Shown here one piece after another: positions 33,003 through 46,099 of a DNA stretch of 64,000 nt (the first letter of the stretch is position 1; each line of letters begins with the position of its first letter). The DNA lies in NCBI GenBank assembly GCA_963930655.1, contig OZ005618.1, positions 2,998,001 through 3,062,000 on the forward strand, in the 5' to 3' direction. The notes beneath the pieces were generated by a model. That model saw only the letters and a list, made by a program, of their open reading frames with translations, was not told where the DNA came from and did no database searches. This stretch comes from Myrica gale. Taxonomy: Eukaryota > Streptophyta > Magnoliopsida > Fagales > Myricaceae. The translations under genes and the position numbers were made by a program.

Positions 33003-36000
33003 TCAACCCTTTAAACGCTTGAAAAAACGACCACCTTTCTTTCCCAAACCACTCTCAGCAAGACTTATTGAGAGGAGAGATCTCGTATCTGGTCGCCACT
33101 TCAACTCTTTAAGGACAGAGAACAAGGTTGACAGGGCAGGAGTTACTTCACTGTCCAATATTTTGTTGCATGAAATTACTGTAAGGCATTGAAGCTCCTT
33201 CCAAGAAAGGATTACCGACTCCAAACCTTCTACTGTCAGCAATGAGCATCCTTCCAAAGAAAGCAGATTCACCTTCCTAGGAGAGGAGAAAAATGATTGT
33301 CATCAGAAACTTTGACGGAGCATACAAGATTCAATGCAAATACTATAGTTTCCTCATTAGTCATTGCATCAAAATGGCCAATAACAAGTTACAACTAACA
33401 GGTCATGGTAAAAGTAGGCAACTCCTTAAATGATGGATGATGGCAGGTAAAGAGGCAGGGCTATCCTGAATGAGAAGGCCCCATCAACAAGTTCATGTGG
33501 CTTTATATATGGCCTCAAACACTACATTTTCATTTGTATTCATAAAAAACAGCAATGTCTGACAGAAGAATATCAATAGGAACATAAAAAGCACCTTTCA
33601 TTTCCTTTCAATGGGAAGTATAAGTCAAGCACTGTTACGGGTCAAACACGGGACCTCATCCTCCAACCTACATATGAAGTGAGGAGTTCCCATTTCGATT
33701 GAAAGACCACTGTCTTGACAAGAAATGGAACCTTACTTTCCTGAGAGTCTGAATTATCTTTCAAATTACCCTGACATGTTTATCGCAGATCAATTTCCAG
33801 CAGCCTTCCACCAATCTCTAAAATGATTTCTTCTTTTGTTATAAAATATCTAGTGAACTTCTTTGGAACATAACACCGAACCAAAAATCATTCTTCTGGC
33901 AATTGATACTTTCTGATGTAACCGTCTTGACAAAATATTTCAAATATAGCTTTTTAGTTTTACAGCTGATCTATGAGGATCCTTAAGAGCATGAAGTCTG
34001 AAGACTGATGCTAAATTACGAAACCTCTTGTCTTAAGAGCATCCATGGGGAATGAAGGTCCAGCATTTCATCAATTACCTTACATGCATTTCCAATAGTA
34101 GAGGTTCCACAGCCATACCGTATACCTAATATTGGCGGTGATCTTATTGAATATTCTTTGAAGTATAGAAATTTGCTGTATGGAAGCTTTGGTGAGAGGA
34201 CAAATCTCAAACTTAGTGATCTTCTTGGTTAAAAAAATTGAAAGATAAAACAAGACAAGGCAAATTGAGAAAAGAGGTAAGCCCCAATATTTTTTAATTC
34301 CATAGGTCCACTTGGTTAGAGGATCATGTTAGTGATCTCCCAAGCCATGTGGTGTCTCTGTGTTTCAGCCACTCACTAAGTCAGTGTTCTCTGACTTACA
34401 GAGGAATCAGAGACACCTTTCGTTATTACATTCGCGGGACTGGTTGGAATGTAATAGAAAACCTCTCGACATATATAGACATGCTAAAAGTTACTAAACC
34501 TTTCATATCAATCAGAGCGGGTAACGTAATAAGTCTTACTTATCTAGTAATGAGTATATAGATCCTAGCTAAGGAGCTCCCTCAACAATGCATAAACTTT
34601 CAATGAGTCTCATCTGCCTGAAAGTGCAATTTTGTGCAATCATTCTTTCATTTTCTGTGAAAGTTAGAGTAACGTTTCAGTGAGGATATGACAAACTTAA
34701 ACAACCAAGTGCACCACAGCTGCTTTTCGCGTTCACAACTTCATCACAATACTGTTCCTACTCGCAAGGCCCTTCGCAGAGGTCTGCAGTGTTGTTGTTG
34801 TTATGCCGCACCAAGTGATTTTTTTCCAGACATTGTCTCTCCACTATCTTTGACTAATCCTTTCTGAGTGCATTTAATGTCTAACTATACAAGGGCGTTA
34901 ACAGGCAGTACCAGTGCTTTAGAAAGCATGCACAGTCTTGATACAATTAAAACACCTTTGAAAGCAAACGGCATCATTGAAATACATTTGTACAAGTGAA
35001 TGACAAAGAACTCATACCTACAAATACTGGCAACGCTGAAAACCTCGTTCTCCAATCCCCAACAATCCTGCAACACAATCTCCCTAACATCCCGACATAC
35101 TGAAAACAAAGCTCTCACGCCTCGCTCATCCCGCGTCCGCATTTGACACCGTTGCAAATGCAAGCTTTCGAGCATTGCACAGGACCCCAAATGCTCGTCC
35201 GGGCCAGGACTTGAGTCAATGCTTTTGCACGACTCCAGCCTCAGAGTCTTCAAGTTCCTGCAATACGACAGCGCTGCCAACCACCCGCCATCCATCCTGT
35301 GATCACAAAGAGTCAATTCCTCCAGCATTTGGCAGCACTGCCCGATAGCCTTTATCCCGTCAAAGCTTCCCTCGCAACCGCACAGCTCAAGCCTCACCAA
35401 CCGCGTACATCCCTGCGCCAATATGGTCAACCCAATATCCGATACCACCGAGCTGTAAAACCCATCAACGCAACCAATCAATTTCACAATCTGCAAGTTT
35501 CTACAAGCCGATATCCCTCTCAAGCTCAAATCCCCGCAACAATGCAGCTCCAATTCCTGCAATATCTGACACTCATTGGCAACACACGACAACCCATCTT
35601 CGCTCGCTCCGAATGCGACCAATCTCCGGAGATTCGGGTAGGACTCTGCCAGCAATTTGAGCCCGCGGTCAATCATCGGGGTAGGTAAAAAATCGGTCTT
35701 CACGATAAACCCATTTCCGGAGTACTGCGCGTCTATGTGAACAGAAAAGGCCTTGCGGGTGGTCACGAGAATACCGGAATTCCGGTTGGACCGGATGCAG
35801 CCGCGAACAATATCGATATCGGAGATATTGGCGAACCGGCGGAAAATCCGGCCGGAGTCGAGGAAGGCCCAATCCAAGAGCTTGAGGGGTTGCACCAAGC
35901 GGCCGTGGAGGTACAGCCAGCGCCTGCAGACCAAAGAATTGGAAGCGTACAGGGAGACGGGGAGCTGGGAGAAGATGTGGAGGAGGATGTGGTCGGAAAG

Positions 36001-36279
36001 GAGGGAGGTGGGATCGGGTGGGGACTGGTCTAGGGAAAGGGCGGTGAGGTCGGAGAAAGAGGAGCAGGAGGTAGGGCTATGAGAGGTAGAGCTGGAGAGC
36101 GGGGATTGGTGGAGCTGCATCTTGAGAATAACATGCTTGAGCACTTCTTGGTCCTTCCAGAAAATGTCCGGGAGGCTCAGAGCTCTGGCCCTCCTTGTTT
36201 CCCTTGGATTTCTTCGATTTGGATTTGGGTCCGGATAATTATAAGAAGGGTTAGGGTTTCTCCCTGGCGAATGAGACAT
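33003..36279 (-). CDS. F-box/LRR protein, SCF ubiquitin ligase adaptor
   Basis: F-box proteins bind SKP1 and bring substrates to SCF E3 ligases. Two exons, 36279-35018 and 33276-33003, joined across a 1.74-kb intron (donor TAG/GTATGAG, acceptor CTCCTAG), give 511 residues. The N-terminus is basic and disordered. An F-box lies near residues 90-140 ([32 protein letters not shown]). It is followed by leucine-rich repeats with the Cys-containing pattern of the FBL class ([64 protein letters not shown]) and a basic C-terminal tail ([15 protein letters not shown]). It resembles Arabidopsis RNI-like F-box proteins of the At5g51370/At5g51380 type, from memory only. Confidence 0.9.
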
Positions 36280-37380
36280 ATTTAAAATATCTACGACTGT
36301 TATACAAAATTGGTTTTTTACAATTAGGGTTAGGAATGCAGTAAAAAAATCAAAGCAATTTGGTAGTTATGGCTTCCCTCCCTCCCTCCCTCCCTCCCTA
36401 ATTTGGGTTTTCTGTACAGGCGGCTACTTCTTTATACCATTTATGACAAGTGATAGTCTGCGGAAGCCATAACTAACTAACTAACAAGAAAATTTTGTTT
36501 TTTAAATGTTTTTCCTTTTTATTTATTTATTCAAATCTACTCATCTCAGTTTAGTTCAATATTACTCTCCCGTGCCCTATATCATTCAAAATTACAATTA
36601 TATCATATAGAATTATCTTATTCCTTTGACGCCCTCTATAGAAATTAAAAAGGAGGGGGGGGGGGGGAATAGGAGGTTCATCAGATTCAAACGTGACAGT
36701 CTCAACTATTATTCTTTAAAAAAATGAAAGATTATATTTGGATAATTTAAGAAGAAGGGAAAAAAAGAAAAGGGGGCTTCTTATCTTTCTACGCGGTGTC
36801 ACAGGGTGGCCAAAATATTGTAGGAGATTGAGTCGAGATCTCTGAGTTGTGATACAGAGTATATCTATATCCATTGAATGGGAAGTTGTTTTTTCTTAGA
36901 AAAAATAAAATAAAATAAAAAAGCTAGTGAAATTATTAAAGGGCTTGTAAATTGGGAAATAATTGCTACCCAAAAAGGTCATTTGCTTTTGCCATAATAA
37001 AGAGAATCCATATCCTTTCGAAGTTCTTGAGATTTTGTCTCCCTTGAAATCTGTTCCCCAAGTACACTCCAAAGTGTTTTTAACTTTTCTGTGGACGGAT
37101 AAGTGTTTCTTTTTCCTTCATGATCCGCTAACCCAATAATGACGTATGTCATATTGTCTAATGGGCTAACCGAGCACAAAAGGTCCCGGACAGTTCAATC
37201 CTCTAGCTAGAAAAGCCCATGACGACAAAAAATTTAAAGGCCTGGCCCAAATTAGTAGGACTTCTTTGAACATGGGCTAAGCTTTCGCAAGATGTGTAAA
37301 TCGAGCCTAGTATCAGAATGTGTGTGAGAAGTTATACCGAAATTTTCGTTCTTTTTTCTTCTAGGAATTTCTTTATTTTG
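36280..37380. other. Promoter and intergenic region of the F-box gene
   Basis: Holds a CCCT microsatellite (about 36376-36398), a G-run (about 36654-36667) and AT-rich sequence. No gene was seen. An open frame near 37179-36979 on the minus strand is short and unsupported. Confidence 0.5.
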
Positions 37381-37708
37381 AGAAGGCATTTTAGCCTTAT
37401 CTTTGGTACACTTTTTTCTTTTAATTCTTCACTTTCAACTTTCAAATTTTTAGTCATTGAGTTTTCTTTTTTTAACGAAATGATCATTCCGTCAGTCTGC
37501 CGTTCATATGCTTAACAGCACATGAAGCGGTCGACTGGTACAAATATGCTAACGTGTCAGAGAGCTCTGTTAAGCATATGGACGACATTCTGACGGAATG
37601 ACCATTTCGTCAAAAAAAGAAAACTCAATAACTAAAAATTTGAAAGTTGAAAGTGAATAACTAAAATGAAAAAATACACATAACCTAGGAACTAAAAAGT
37701 GAATTTCT
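37381..37708. mobile_element. Foldback MULE-type element
   Basis: Long inverted arms of about 120 bases share CACTTTCAACTTTCAAATTT, TTGAGTTTTCTTTTTTT and CCGTCAG around a short centre with TGAAGCGGTCGACTGGTAC. Near-matching 9-bp flanks (TTTATTTTG and TTTATTTTT) fit a Mutator-like target duplication. Centre and arm motifs are shared with the better-preserved element at 56911. The edges are approximate. Confidence 0.65.
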
Positions 37709-37911
37709 CATTTATTTTTTATCCTTATCAGAGAAAGTATAATAAGGTGATATTGGTCCATGTAAATAATTTACCATTTTTAATTCACATACTGACATTT
37801 AAATTTTTTTCAAAAAAATAACACAAACTCTAATACTTTTTCACGTAAACTTTAACATTTTTTCATGCAAACTTTCAATACTTATTCAGAAAAAAACTCA
37901 TCAAATTTTCT

Positions 37912-38083
37912 CTTCTCATACTTTTTTATTAAAAAATAATATATAATAATTTTTTTACCAACTTTATACTAGTAAAATTTTAATTTACTTAAATATTTTC
38001 TCATACTTTTTTATTAAAAAAGAATATATAATAATTTTTTTACCAACTTTATACTAGTAAAATTTTAATTTACTTAAATATTT
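37912..38083. repeat. 86-bp tandem duplication
   Basis: TTCTCATACTTTTTTATTAA starts at 37912 and 37998. The two AT-rich units are nearly identical (one A/G difference noted). Confidence 0.9.
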
Positions 38084-39290
38084 TACCTTAATGATAAATT
38101 TTCTACAAATTCGAATAATTTTTTTTATTACCGTTCGAACAATATGGTCACTTCCCATATGGTTTGCCTAGAAAGAATACTATGCACCGGTCCAAACAAA
38201 ATCCTTTCTAAATTTATGTTATTGGGGATGCGAACTGAATGACCCTCTTGTCTAGTGATGTTTCAAACCAGACAGCAATTACAGAGGTCATCGGGCCAAG
38301 TGAGCTGTACGTGGAAGGCGGAGAGGAGTGTCCAAATTGGCAAGTGCTTGTAATATCCAACTATTCTCATCGGCATGAGAATTGAAGAAAGAAGGCATCA
38401 TATTATTAAAACAAAAAGAAAAGGAAGTGTCAGGACTAATGAAACCTGATGCCGATCGAGGATTTCACGTGAAACTAGCAACACCTTTCTTGCCTCGTAA
38501 TATTATTTCATTCTCTATTTTCTGAATTGTTTTGTTCAAAAAGAGATTAATCTTAGAGTATTTATTGATGATCCTTGCGTTCTTAAAACAGAAAACATTC
38601 TAGGTAAGTATTGTCCGCATTAATTATCAAGTAAAGGGGATCGGATCTCTGTAATTTTTTATCTGAATTATACGATAGAATTCGGATAGAGATAGACACA
38701 ATAAATAATCATACAATATTTAATATTGTCTATCTCTAAATTCTACATGCAATTTAAGTATAAATTTACAGAAGATGTTGATCGTGCTACCTTATAATAT
38801 TTAATATATATTCTATCAATCTATTTTCAAATTGAACTATTTAATTTAAATAGCAAAATTAGAGAAGATCACATAACACATATAAGTATTGTATAAAATG
38901 TTAATATATATTGTGTTATTCCACGTCCAAAAACGTGCTATTGTTGTTATGATCGAATTCGAAGCTCTAATATCAAGAGTACATATGCTGCTAATAAACG
39001 ATGATGCAATCCATTTTTCCCCCTCTTTTCCGGGTTGGGACTGAGCCAGAACCTTATTGTTTTTTGGACTTATTAACTACGCGCACTTCACATCAAGCTT
39101 CTGTACGAAAGATGGGAATTAAAATATTTGATGCGTAAGAAGCATCTTTGTTGTGGACTGTGGTCAAAGTCCTTCTATAGATACTGAAATCTTCACCTGT
39201 TCTGTTTCTCTGTCTGTGCATACATAGTGAAACTTTTTCCTATTAGTCTGTACCTGTGAACTAGAATCTCTCCCCTTCTCTTTCAAACAA
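38084..39290. other. Upstream region of the bHLH gene
   Basis: No gene was recognised. A weak TATA-like CTATAGATAC lies near 39176, followed by a pyrimidine-rich leader up to 39290. An AT-rich self-complementary patch lies at 38700-38760. Confidence 0.45.
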
Positions 39291-39407
39291 ATGAAAATTC
39301 GATTAGAGGTGAAAAATAATCAAAAGAAAGAAATACCCTTTTCTTCTTCTACATCAATACAACCATTACTGCCGGCAACTCCTCTTCCTCCTCCTCCTCC
39401 ATCCAAA

Positions 39408-42400
39408 ATGAGCCAGTGTGTGCCCAGCTGGGATTTCGACGATAATCCCAACCCTGCCAGGCTATCACTGCGCTCTCACTCCAATTCCACTCCTCTTGAT
39501 GATCCCATGTACTCCCTCTCTCGCTCTCTCTGTTCCGTTATATATGTATACACTCACAGTTGTTTGACGGGTGTTGTGCAATTATCCATATCTCTGTGCA
39601 GGTTAGACTATGAAGTAGCGGAGCTGACATGGGAGAACGGTCAGATAGCCATGCACGGGTTAGGTCCGCCACGCCTGCCCGTAAAAACCATAAGCTCCTC
39701 CACCGCCAACCCCCCTTCCAAGTACACCTGGGAAAACCCACGAGCCAGCGGCACGTTGGAGTCCATAGTCAACCAAGCCACTCGTTTGCCGGTTGTGGTA
39801 GTACCCCAGCGCAAAGCAATCCCTTCTGATGGGAACGACGAGATGGTCCCCTGGTTCGATCACCACCACCAACACCGCGCAGATGTGGCTGCCACCGCCT
39901 CGGCCACCATGACTATGGACGCTTTGGTGCCCTGCTCCAACCGGACGTCCGAAGTCGATCAGGCACAAACGATGGATGGACTCGGCACGTGCGTCGCCGG
40001 GTGCTCCACTCGCGTCGGCTCCTGCAGCGGTGCAGGTGCGACTGTCACACAGGACAAGGACGCCATAATCGCGGGAAAACGCGCCCCGGAGGCGCGTGTA
40101 CCCGCGGAGTGGAGCAGCAGAGACCAGAGTGTCACTGGCAGCGCCACGTGTGGGATGGATAGTCAACACGTAACAGTTGACACGTGTGAGAGGGACCTGG
40201 GTCCAGGCTTCACCTCCACTTCACTTGGGTCACCGGAACACACCAGCTCTGCCGGGAAGGCTTGCACAAAGGCCACCACCACCACCACCGCTGATGACCA
40301 TGACTCCGTTTGCCACAGTTCGCCACAGGTAAGCAGGCGCTAATACAAGAAATATATAAGCGTTTTTCAAACAAAACGTTTATTAATGTTAATTTTTGTT
40401 GATTTTCTTTTTTGTTATCGTTGCTGGATTATTATCAGTCTCTCCGCTTGTCTTTTTATTGTCTGTGGTGTACAAAATTGTTTAGAGGGAGGCAGGTAGC
40501 GAGGACAAAAAGAAGGGAACTGGAAAATCATCTGTTTCAACTAAAAGAAGTAGGGCTGCTGCAATCCATAACCAGTCTGAACGTGTATTCTCTCTCTCTC
40601 TCTCCCTTTCTTTCGGATAAGCCATTAAATGTGCTTTTACTTTTGTGGAAAGGCACAACCACGTTTCAATTCTTCGACAATGATATGATTGAGTTCCATT
40701 CGAAAAAACACATTAAAAATGATCAACAAATGATTGGTTATTACATCAACTAAATTCCCCCAGACCCAAATGGGTAGGATTTCATGGAAAGAGAGGCTTA
40801 AATGGTATCCAATTTAAAATATACTTTTTATTTATGTCTGTTTCAGAAAAGGAGAGATAAAATAAACCAAAGGATGAAGACCCTGCAGAGGCTGGTCCCC
40901 AATTCGAGTAAGGTACGCAGATCCATTATTGAACTTTCTCTGTCACCCTTTACACCCTTTACGGCATCTTTCTTTTTCCCTGTTTTGTTTTCTTCTTATT
41001 ATTTTTGGGCCTTTGGCTGGGAATTTTTTCTACGGATTTCATTTCTTCTACTTCAATCCTTTCATACGTTTGTACAAACCTTGAGACAAAAAGCGCCGTA
41101 CAGTTGCCAACTTCCTCGTATATTTATACAGTTACCAGTTATTGCCTATTTCGGGCCCGTGATAATTATGAGGAATGATTTTTTTTCATTGGGTAATTAA
41201 CCTGATATATAATACTGACATGGCTGTACATTTGTTTCAAGTGGAAAGCATGATTCCCTTTTTTTATGGTTGTTATTTCTCGTCTGTTCTTTATAATACA
41301 GAATATGATACAAATCATCTTTATTGTTTTAGAACCCTAAGCTTTGATGAAGATGATATTTGACTTCATACTTGCGGCTCTAAGTTGTAATAATTATTAT
41401 TCTTCTTGTGATGGGAAATCATTTAAAAGAAAAATCTCAGAAAGAAAAAAGACGACGTGGGGCAGTACCAGCTTATTGTTGTTCTCTAGGGTTATTGGAT
41501 TGCTAGATCAACTAACTTGACAAGAGTTTACATCTATCTATCATCGTCTTTAGATTCCCCCTTCGTGTAAATAAATACTCTTTCCATCTACTTTTGCTTT
41601 CCACATCCTCTTGTTACTTTTCATTTATTAGTCGTTGACCAAAGAGCAAAAGTAAGATAAGGTTCTGGTTATTCTTTTGGTTTCCACATATCCTGATACC
41701 GTATGTATAAACCATCGGGATTTGCATTATATATCAAACTGTGCGGCCAGCGATGGAGGTGGTCCAACGTTATTTTGCATACAAATGGCTGAGTCTTTTG
41801 GGACGAGTCAGTTGATCCTAGTCCACACACCTTGCTAAATCATGTGGGGGGCGGGGGACAATTTGCACAGGAAGTTGTTTGGTGGGGAGACAATGACTTG
41901 CTCCCAAGCAAATCCCTTCGAATGGTAGAGTGGTAGGGCCTACTGGACATGTTTTTTTTCCAAGTCTGTCATTTCCATGTTATTTACGCCTCTTTTTCAG
42001 AGCTAGTACAGTACCGCAGTAACTTTCATGCAGAGGAGAGAGAGACAGAGAGAAATGCGAGTCATGCGACTTTTAATTGGGGGGGGGGGGGGGGGGGCAC
42101 TATGGCTGGGATTCTGCAGGTTTTGCACGTTAATTTCATTCCAAGTTACGACCTGTGTGACACACACTAGCTGGTCATGGGCTCATGGAGCATTAATTTC
42201 GAGTTTTACGTTGACGTGTTTGCATTGACGACAGACTGACAAGGCTTCGATGCTTGACGAAGTGATTGAATATCTAAAGCAATTGCAAGCTCAAGTTCAC
42301 ATGATGAGCAGAATGAATATGCATCCAATGATGTTGCCAATGACCATGCAACAGCTCCCTATGTCCATGATGTCTCCAATGGGCATGGGAATGGGTATGG

Positions 42401-42807
42401 GCATCGGACTGGGTATGGGGATGGATATCAACGCCATCAACCGCTCGAACATCCCCGGCATTTCTCCTGTTCTTCACCCTGCCTTCATGCCTATTGCCTC
42501 ATGGGATGGCTCAGCCGACCGTCTGCAAGCCACTTCGGCCGCATTAATGCCAGACCCCTTGTCCACATTCCTCGCATGCCAATCGCAGGTTAAAAATTTT
42601 CTCCTTTTGTTCTCTAATGATATGATAGTATTTGTTCGAAAACGTACATTGCTTTGCACGCCAATTTAACGATCTTATACCAATAAACGCGGCAACTAAC
42701 ACATGCTGAAAAATTAATTGCAGCCAATGACCACGGATGCTTACAGCATGATGGCGGCCATGTACCAGCAGCATCATCAACCTCCTCCTTCAAGTTCCAA
42801 GAGCTAA
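39408..42807 (+). CDS. UNE10: PIF-like bHLH transcription factor, UNE10/PIF8 type
   Basis: A phytochrome-interacting-type bHLH factor, nuclear, expected to bind G-box DNA in light signalling. Exons: 39408-39508, 39602-40328, 40486-40584, 40847-40912, 42235-42588, 42724-42807, giving 476 residues. The start is set at MSQCVPSWDFDDN, the conserved family N-terminus; an in-frame ATG at 39291 would add 39 residues. The active-phytochrome-B motif ELTWENGQ lies at residues 41-48 (ELxxxxGQ complete). The basic region HNQSERKRR (H304, E308, R309, R312) is intact and runs into INQRMKTLQRLVPNSSK, loop TDKASM, and helix 2 LDEVIEYLKQLQAQVHMM. A Met/Gly-rich repeat (MGMGMGMGIGLGMGM) follows, as in UNE10 relatives. 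Intron 1 is 93 nt, a multiple of three, with no in-frame stop, so retention would insert 31 residues just before the phytochrome motif. Confidence 0.92.
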
Positions 42808-45410
42808 GCTTTCTGCTATATATGCGTGTCTAGCTAGCTCGTTGCTTGCAAATGTCTTATTAGGGAGCACTTACCCAGAAATTGGCTGCATGCATGCGGC
42901 TTACAGGGGTCTCTGTTTGGCGCATGCAAGAGCGTGAGAGGGCCGGGGTGTGTAACAGATGTTGGGAGAATTAGTGTTTTTAGCTGCAGATATAGTTGGC
43001 ACATTTTGTGCACAAAATGCACTTTTGAGTTTCTACTCATTAATCTGTATCTTCTCTAAGGCGTTTGTATTATGCTTTTATACTTTTGAGTTTTAAGTGC
43101 TTTTGTGCTCACAGATTGATCATATGGCACTTTCTTTTGTTCTGCAAATAACCAATAAGCAATGGCATGCACGCAAAATCTTTTTCAATTGATTTCTTGA
43201 TCTATTATTTGTCCTAGAGGTTCGAGTTGTCATATCAAAAGGTGTGCGCATGAGTGTATGATTGGTGTGCGCATGAGTCCCATTTATAACGCATTAAAAC
43301 AAAAAGGCACATATACTTCCTAAGGCGTCAGTTTCAACCCTGCAGTAAACCCCCTTCAAAGCTGTGCCTGTGAGTCTGTGACCACATCGCAGATTGGTTC
43401 TCCATTGCAATATTGCATGATCTTCACTTCACCACACTGTGAGTACTTGAACTTGTAATTTCAAAAAGTTTTGAGTGGTCTATCGATCAAGCAGCTGGTG
43501 TCCCCCATATTTCTTCTGTACACGTCTGAGATCAGGAAGACATCTAACATGCAGTGGTTGCTTAAAGATGAACATACAAATGATTGGATACTGTTTTTTC
43601 AACTGCACTAAATTAATGGTCAGCATATGTTTATGTCAAGAGGGTTCCACATTTCTTGTCATCATACTACTTGAGAATGACTTTCACCTTCTAACCAACA
43701 TCGCGACAAAAGCCAACATATTTAGACTATTTCGCAAACGTACACGTTGGACGAAAACAACAACTTATCTTATCTTGGTTCCGCGATGCATTTTATGGTT
43801 GAGAAAAATTTGAGGAGATTGTTAATGAAGTCTGGACCAATATCACCTCGTATCTTAGAAAACAGTGGGGGGGGGGGAATGGTCTTAGGTTCAAGAACAA
43901 CCGGATACTGACGCGTTATAAATTTTTATTATTATTATTATAGAGAAAATAAATTAAACCTCATGCAGGCCGGAGAACGAATTACGCAAAAAACTGAATA
44001 TTATTCGGGAGGGTTTAGTTAGAAACTCATTAGCTAATGGAATTGATACAGTTTACTTAATTATAAGCTAAAAAGATGTCAAGTATTAAGAGAAATTAGT
44101 AAAGGCAGGTACATACATTAATCACATTCCTGGTGTATGATTTGATTGTGCATGTTGCATTTAATTTCTTCTTATTCTTTTTTGGTGAAAAATAATGTCA
44201 TTTCTTCGGTCCACTTAAACTTAACCATATCCTCATACGTGAGGCCTTCAAACGGTAGCGGGACTCGTCAAGATTTGAAACCCAATATAACCTCGTAATC
44301 GCATAGTGATGGTTTTGATCGGCAGCTTCTTACCACTGGACCACCATTTTTAGGGGGTGCTTCTTTTGTGTCGGTGAGAGGTTGCTAGAAAAGACATACC
44401 AATTAAAAAAATCCACGTATTTAGGTTTTATACCTCTGACCCAAAATTTTGACATAATAAAATAATTATAATATAATTTATTATTTTTATTATAATAAAT
44501 ATACAAAAATATTTTAAATAATTTCACATCAATTTTAATACCTAAAATTTTAACATTAAAACGTAATCAAGGCCACGTAAATGGAATCGAGCAAATTAAT
44601 TGAGAGTGAATTTGTGTTGTAAAATTTTAGTGTTGTTAAAATTTTAGGTATTGAATTTAAAAAAAAATGAAGAGGAATATATTTTTATATTTTTTATAAT
44701 AAAAAGTTATAATTTAATAGTAGAAAGAAATTATATTTTAATAATTTATTATATTAAAATTTTAAAAGCCGTAAAATTTGATGTTCCAATGACACCCAGA
44801 GTCAGGTTCAATTTTTCTTCTTGTTCTGTCCTTTATCGATCCCCTCTATCTTTTTGCTTTTCTGTGTTGGATGTGAAAGGACTTCACAACAGCTGTACTA
44901 TCCATCGTCATTTATGTGATTCAGAAAACAAAAATCCATCATTGATGTGGCTGGGCTCTGAAAGGCTGGGACGTACTTAAACGCTACGTACCCACTTGCC
45001 CGTGGATTGAGGAGATATCATAAATGATTGGAGAGGAAAGGAGACGCTTTGAGTCACTGAGTGTGGGACCACCGCGGGCATTATGTTAAAAAACCTTGTC
45101 CTTTTTGGTCAATTTCCCATTAATCCGATTCCTTCTTCTGTTTCGAGCATTTCTATCCGACTCTCTATTCTAATATTTTGATCAGAATATAGAGCCAATT
45201 TAATCAAAAAGCCAAAAAATACATCTCAACAGCCTCTTCAATTTAACAAATTTTAACCAAAAAGTTTAACACGTGAACAGTGGCTCTCTATTTTTAGAGA
45301 GCAACTGTTCACTTCTTCGTAATAAAATATTAATATTATTTTATTTTTTTCTTTCTTCTGCCGAAAGCTCACGTTCTCTCCCTCTTTTTTTTTTTCTTTT
45401 CTTCCTTCTG
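42808..45410. other. Intergenic region downstream of the bHLH gene
   Basis: Holds the bHLH 3'UTR, a G-run (43867-43876), and an AT-rich pair of inverted MITE-like pieces at about 44430-44560 and 44610-44790. These share TAATACCTAAAATTTTAACA and its complement and resemble the 56668 family. No gene was seen. Confidence 0.5.
44430..44790. repeat. Inverted pair of AT-rich MITE-like sequences
   Basis: ACCTAAAATTTTAACATTAA near 44540 faces TGTTGTTAAAATTTTAGGTA near 44630, and the AT-rich interiors are also roughly complementary. Both resemble the MITE interior at 56690-56810 (GTTAAAATTTTAGGGTATT). They may be two copies inserted head to head. Confidence 0.5.
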
Positions 45411-45418
45411 GTTCTCAC

Positions 45419-45936
45419 TAGGGCTGAACAGAACCGGACCGCCGACCGGACCGGTTTTCCGGTCCGGTCCGGTCCTAATTTGTAAAATGCGGTCCGGTCC
45501 GGACCAGACCGGTAATGCGGTGCGGTCCGGACCAGACCGGTAATGCGGTGCGGTCCGGACCAGACCGGTAATGCGGTCCGGTCCGGTTTTCTCTTTAAAT
45601 AAATGCGGTCCGGACCGGACCGGACCGGACCGCATTTATTTAAAAATAAATAAAAAATAATTTTAAAATAATTTTTAATACAAATTATAAACTTAAAACG
45701 TTTAATTTTAATCTAAACTAATATTCAATATTTTTATATGCACTTCTACCTTTGAAATTAACCTAATTTTTTTTTAATTTATTTTTAAAAAATAAAAAAA
45801 TTTAAAAAAATTTAAAACCACTTAAGTAGTCCGGACCGGACCGTATTAACTAAAATCGGACCGGACCGGACCACTTATAAGTGGTCCGGTCCGGTCCTCT
45901 AAAAATAGAGTACCGGATATCCGGTTTTCACCCCTA
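45419..45936. mobile_element. Non-autonomous hAT element with GGTCCGGTCC repeats
   Basis: Starts TAGGGCTGAACAGAACCGG, ends CCGGTTTTCACCCCTA, and is flanked by a perfect 8-bp target duplication GTTCTCAC (45411-45418 and 45937-45944), the hAT hallmark. The outer about 180 and 110 bases are filled with tandem and inverted GGTCCGGTCC / GGACCGGACC words around an AT-rich centre. At 518 bp it has no coding capacity. Confidence 0.9.
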
Positions 45937-46099
45937 GTTCTCACCCTCTCCCCCTCTTTTTCTTTTCTTCCTCCCAGCTAAACTCACGTTGGTTGTGTAC
46001 TGCTTCACGTTGGTTGTTTTTTACAAGGTATCTTTTGTAAAACGACTTCTTTGCTGGTACTTGGGAGTTTTTTTTATTTTATTTTTGCATAAGTGTATC

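Noticed and set aside
34349-34561. Open frame inside the F-box intron
   Set aside because: Opposite strand to the gene, no family signal, consistent with chance.
39538-40169. Long minus-strand frames opposite the bHLH exon 2
   Set aside because: Shadows of the GC-rich plus-strand coding exon.
42274-42477. His-rich minus-strand frame opposite the bHLH Met/Gly repeat
   Set aside because: The CAT-rich reading is simply the complement of the ATG-rich repeat.
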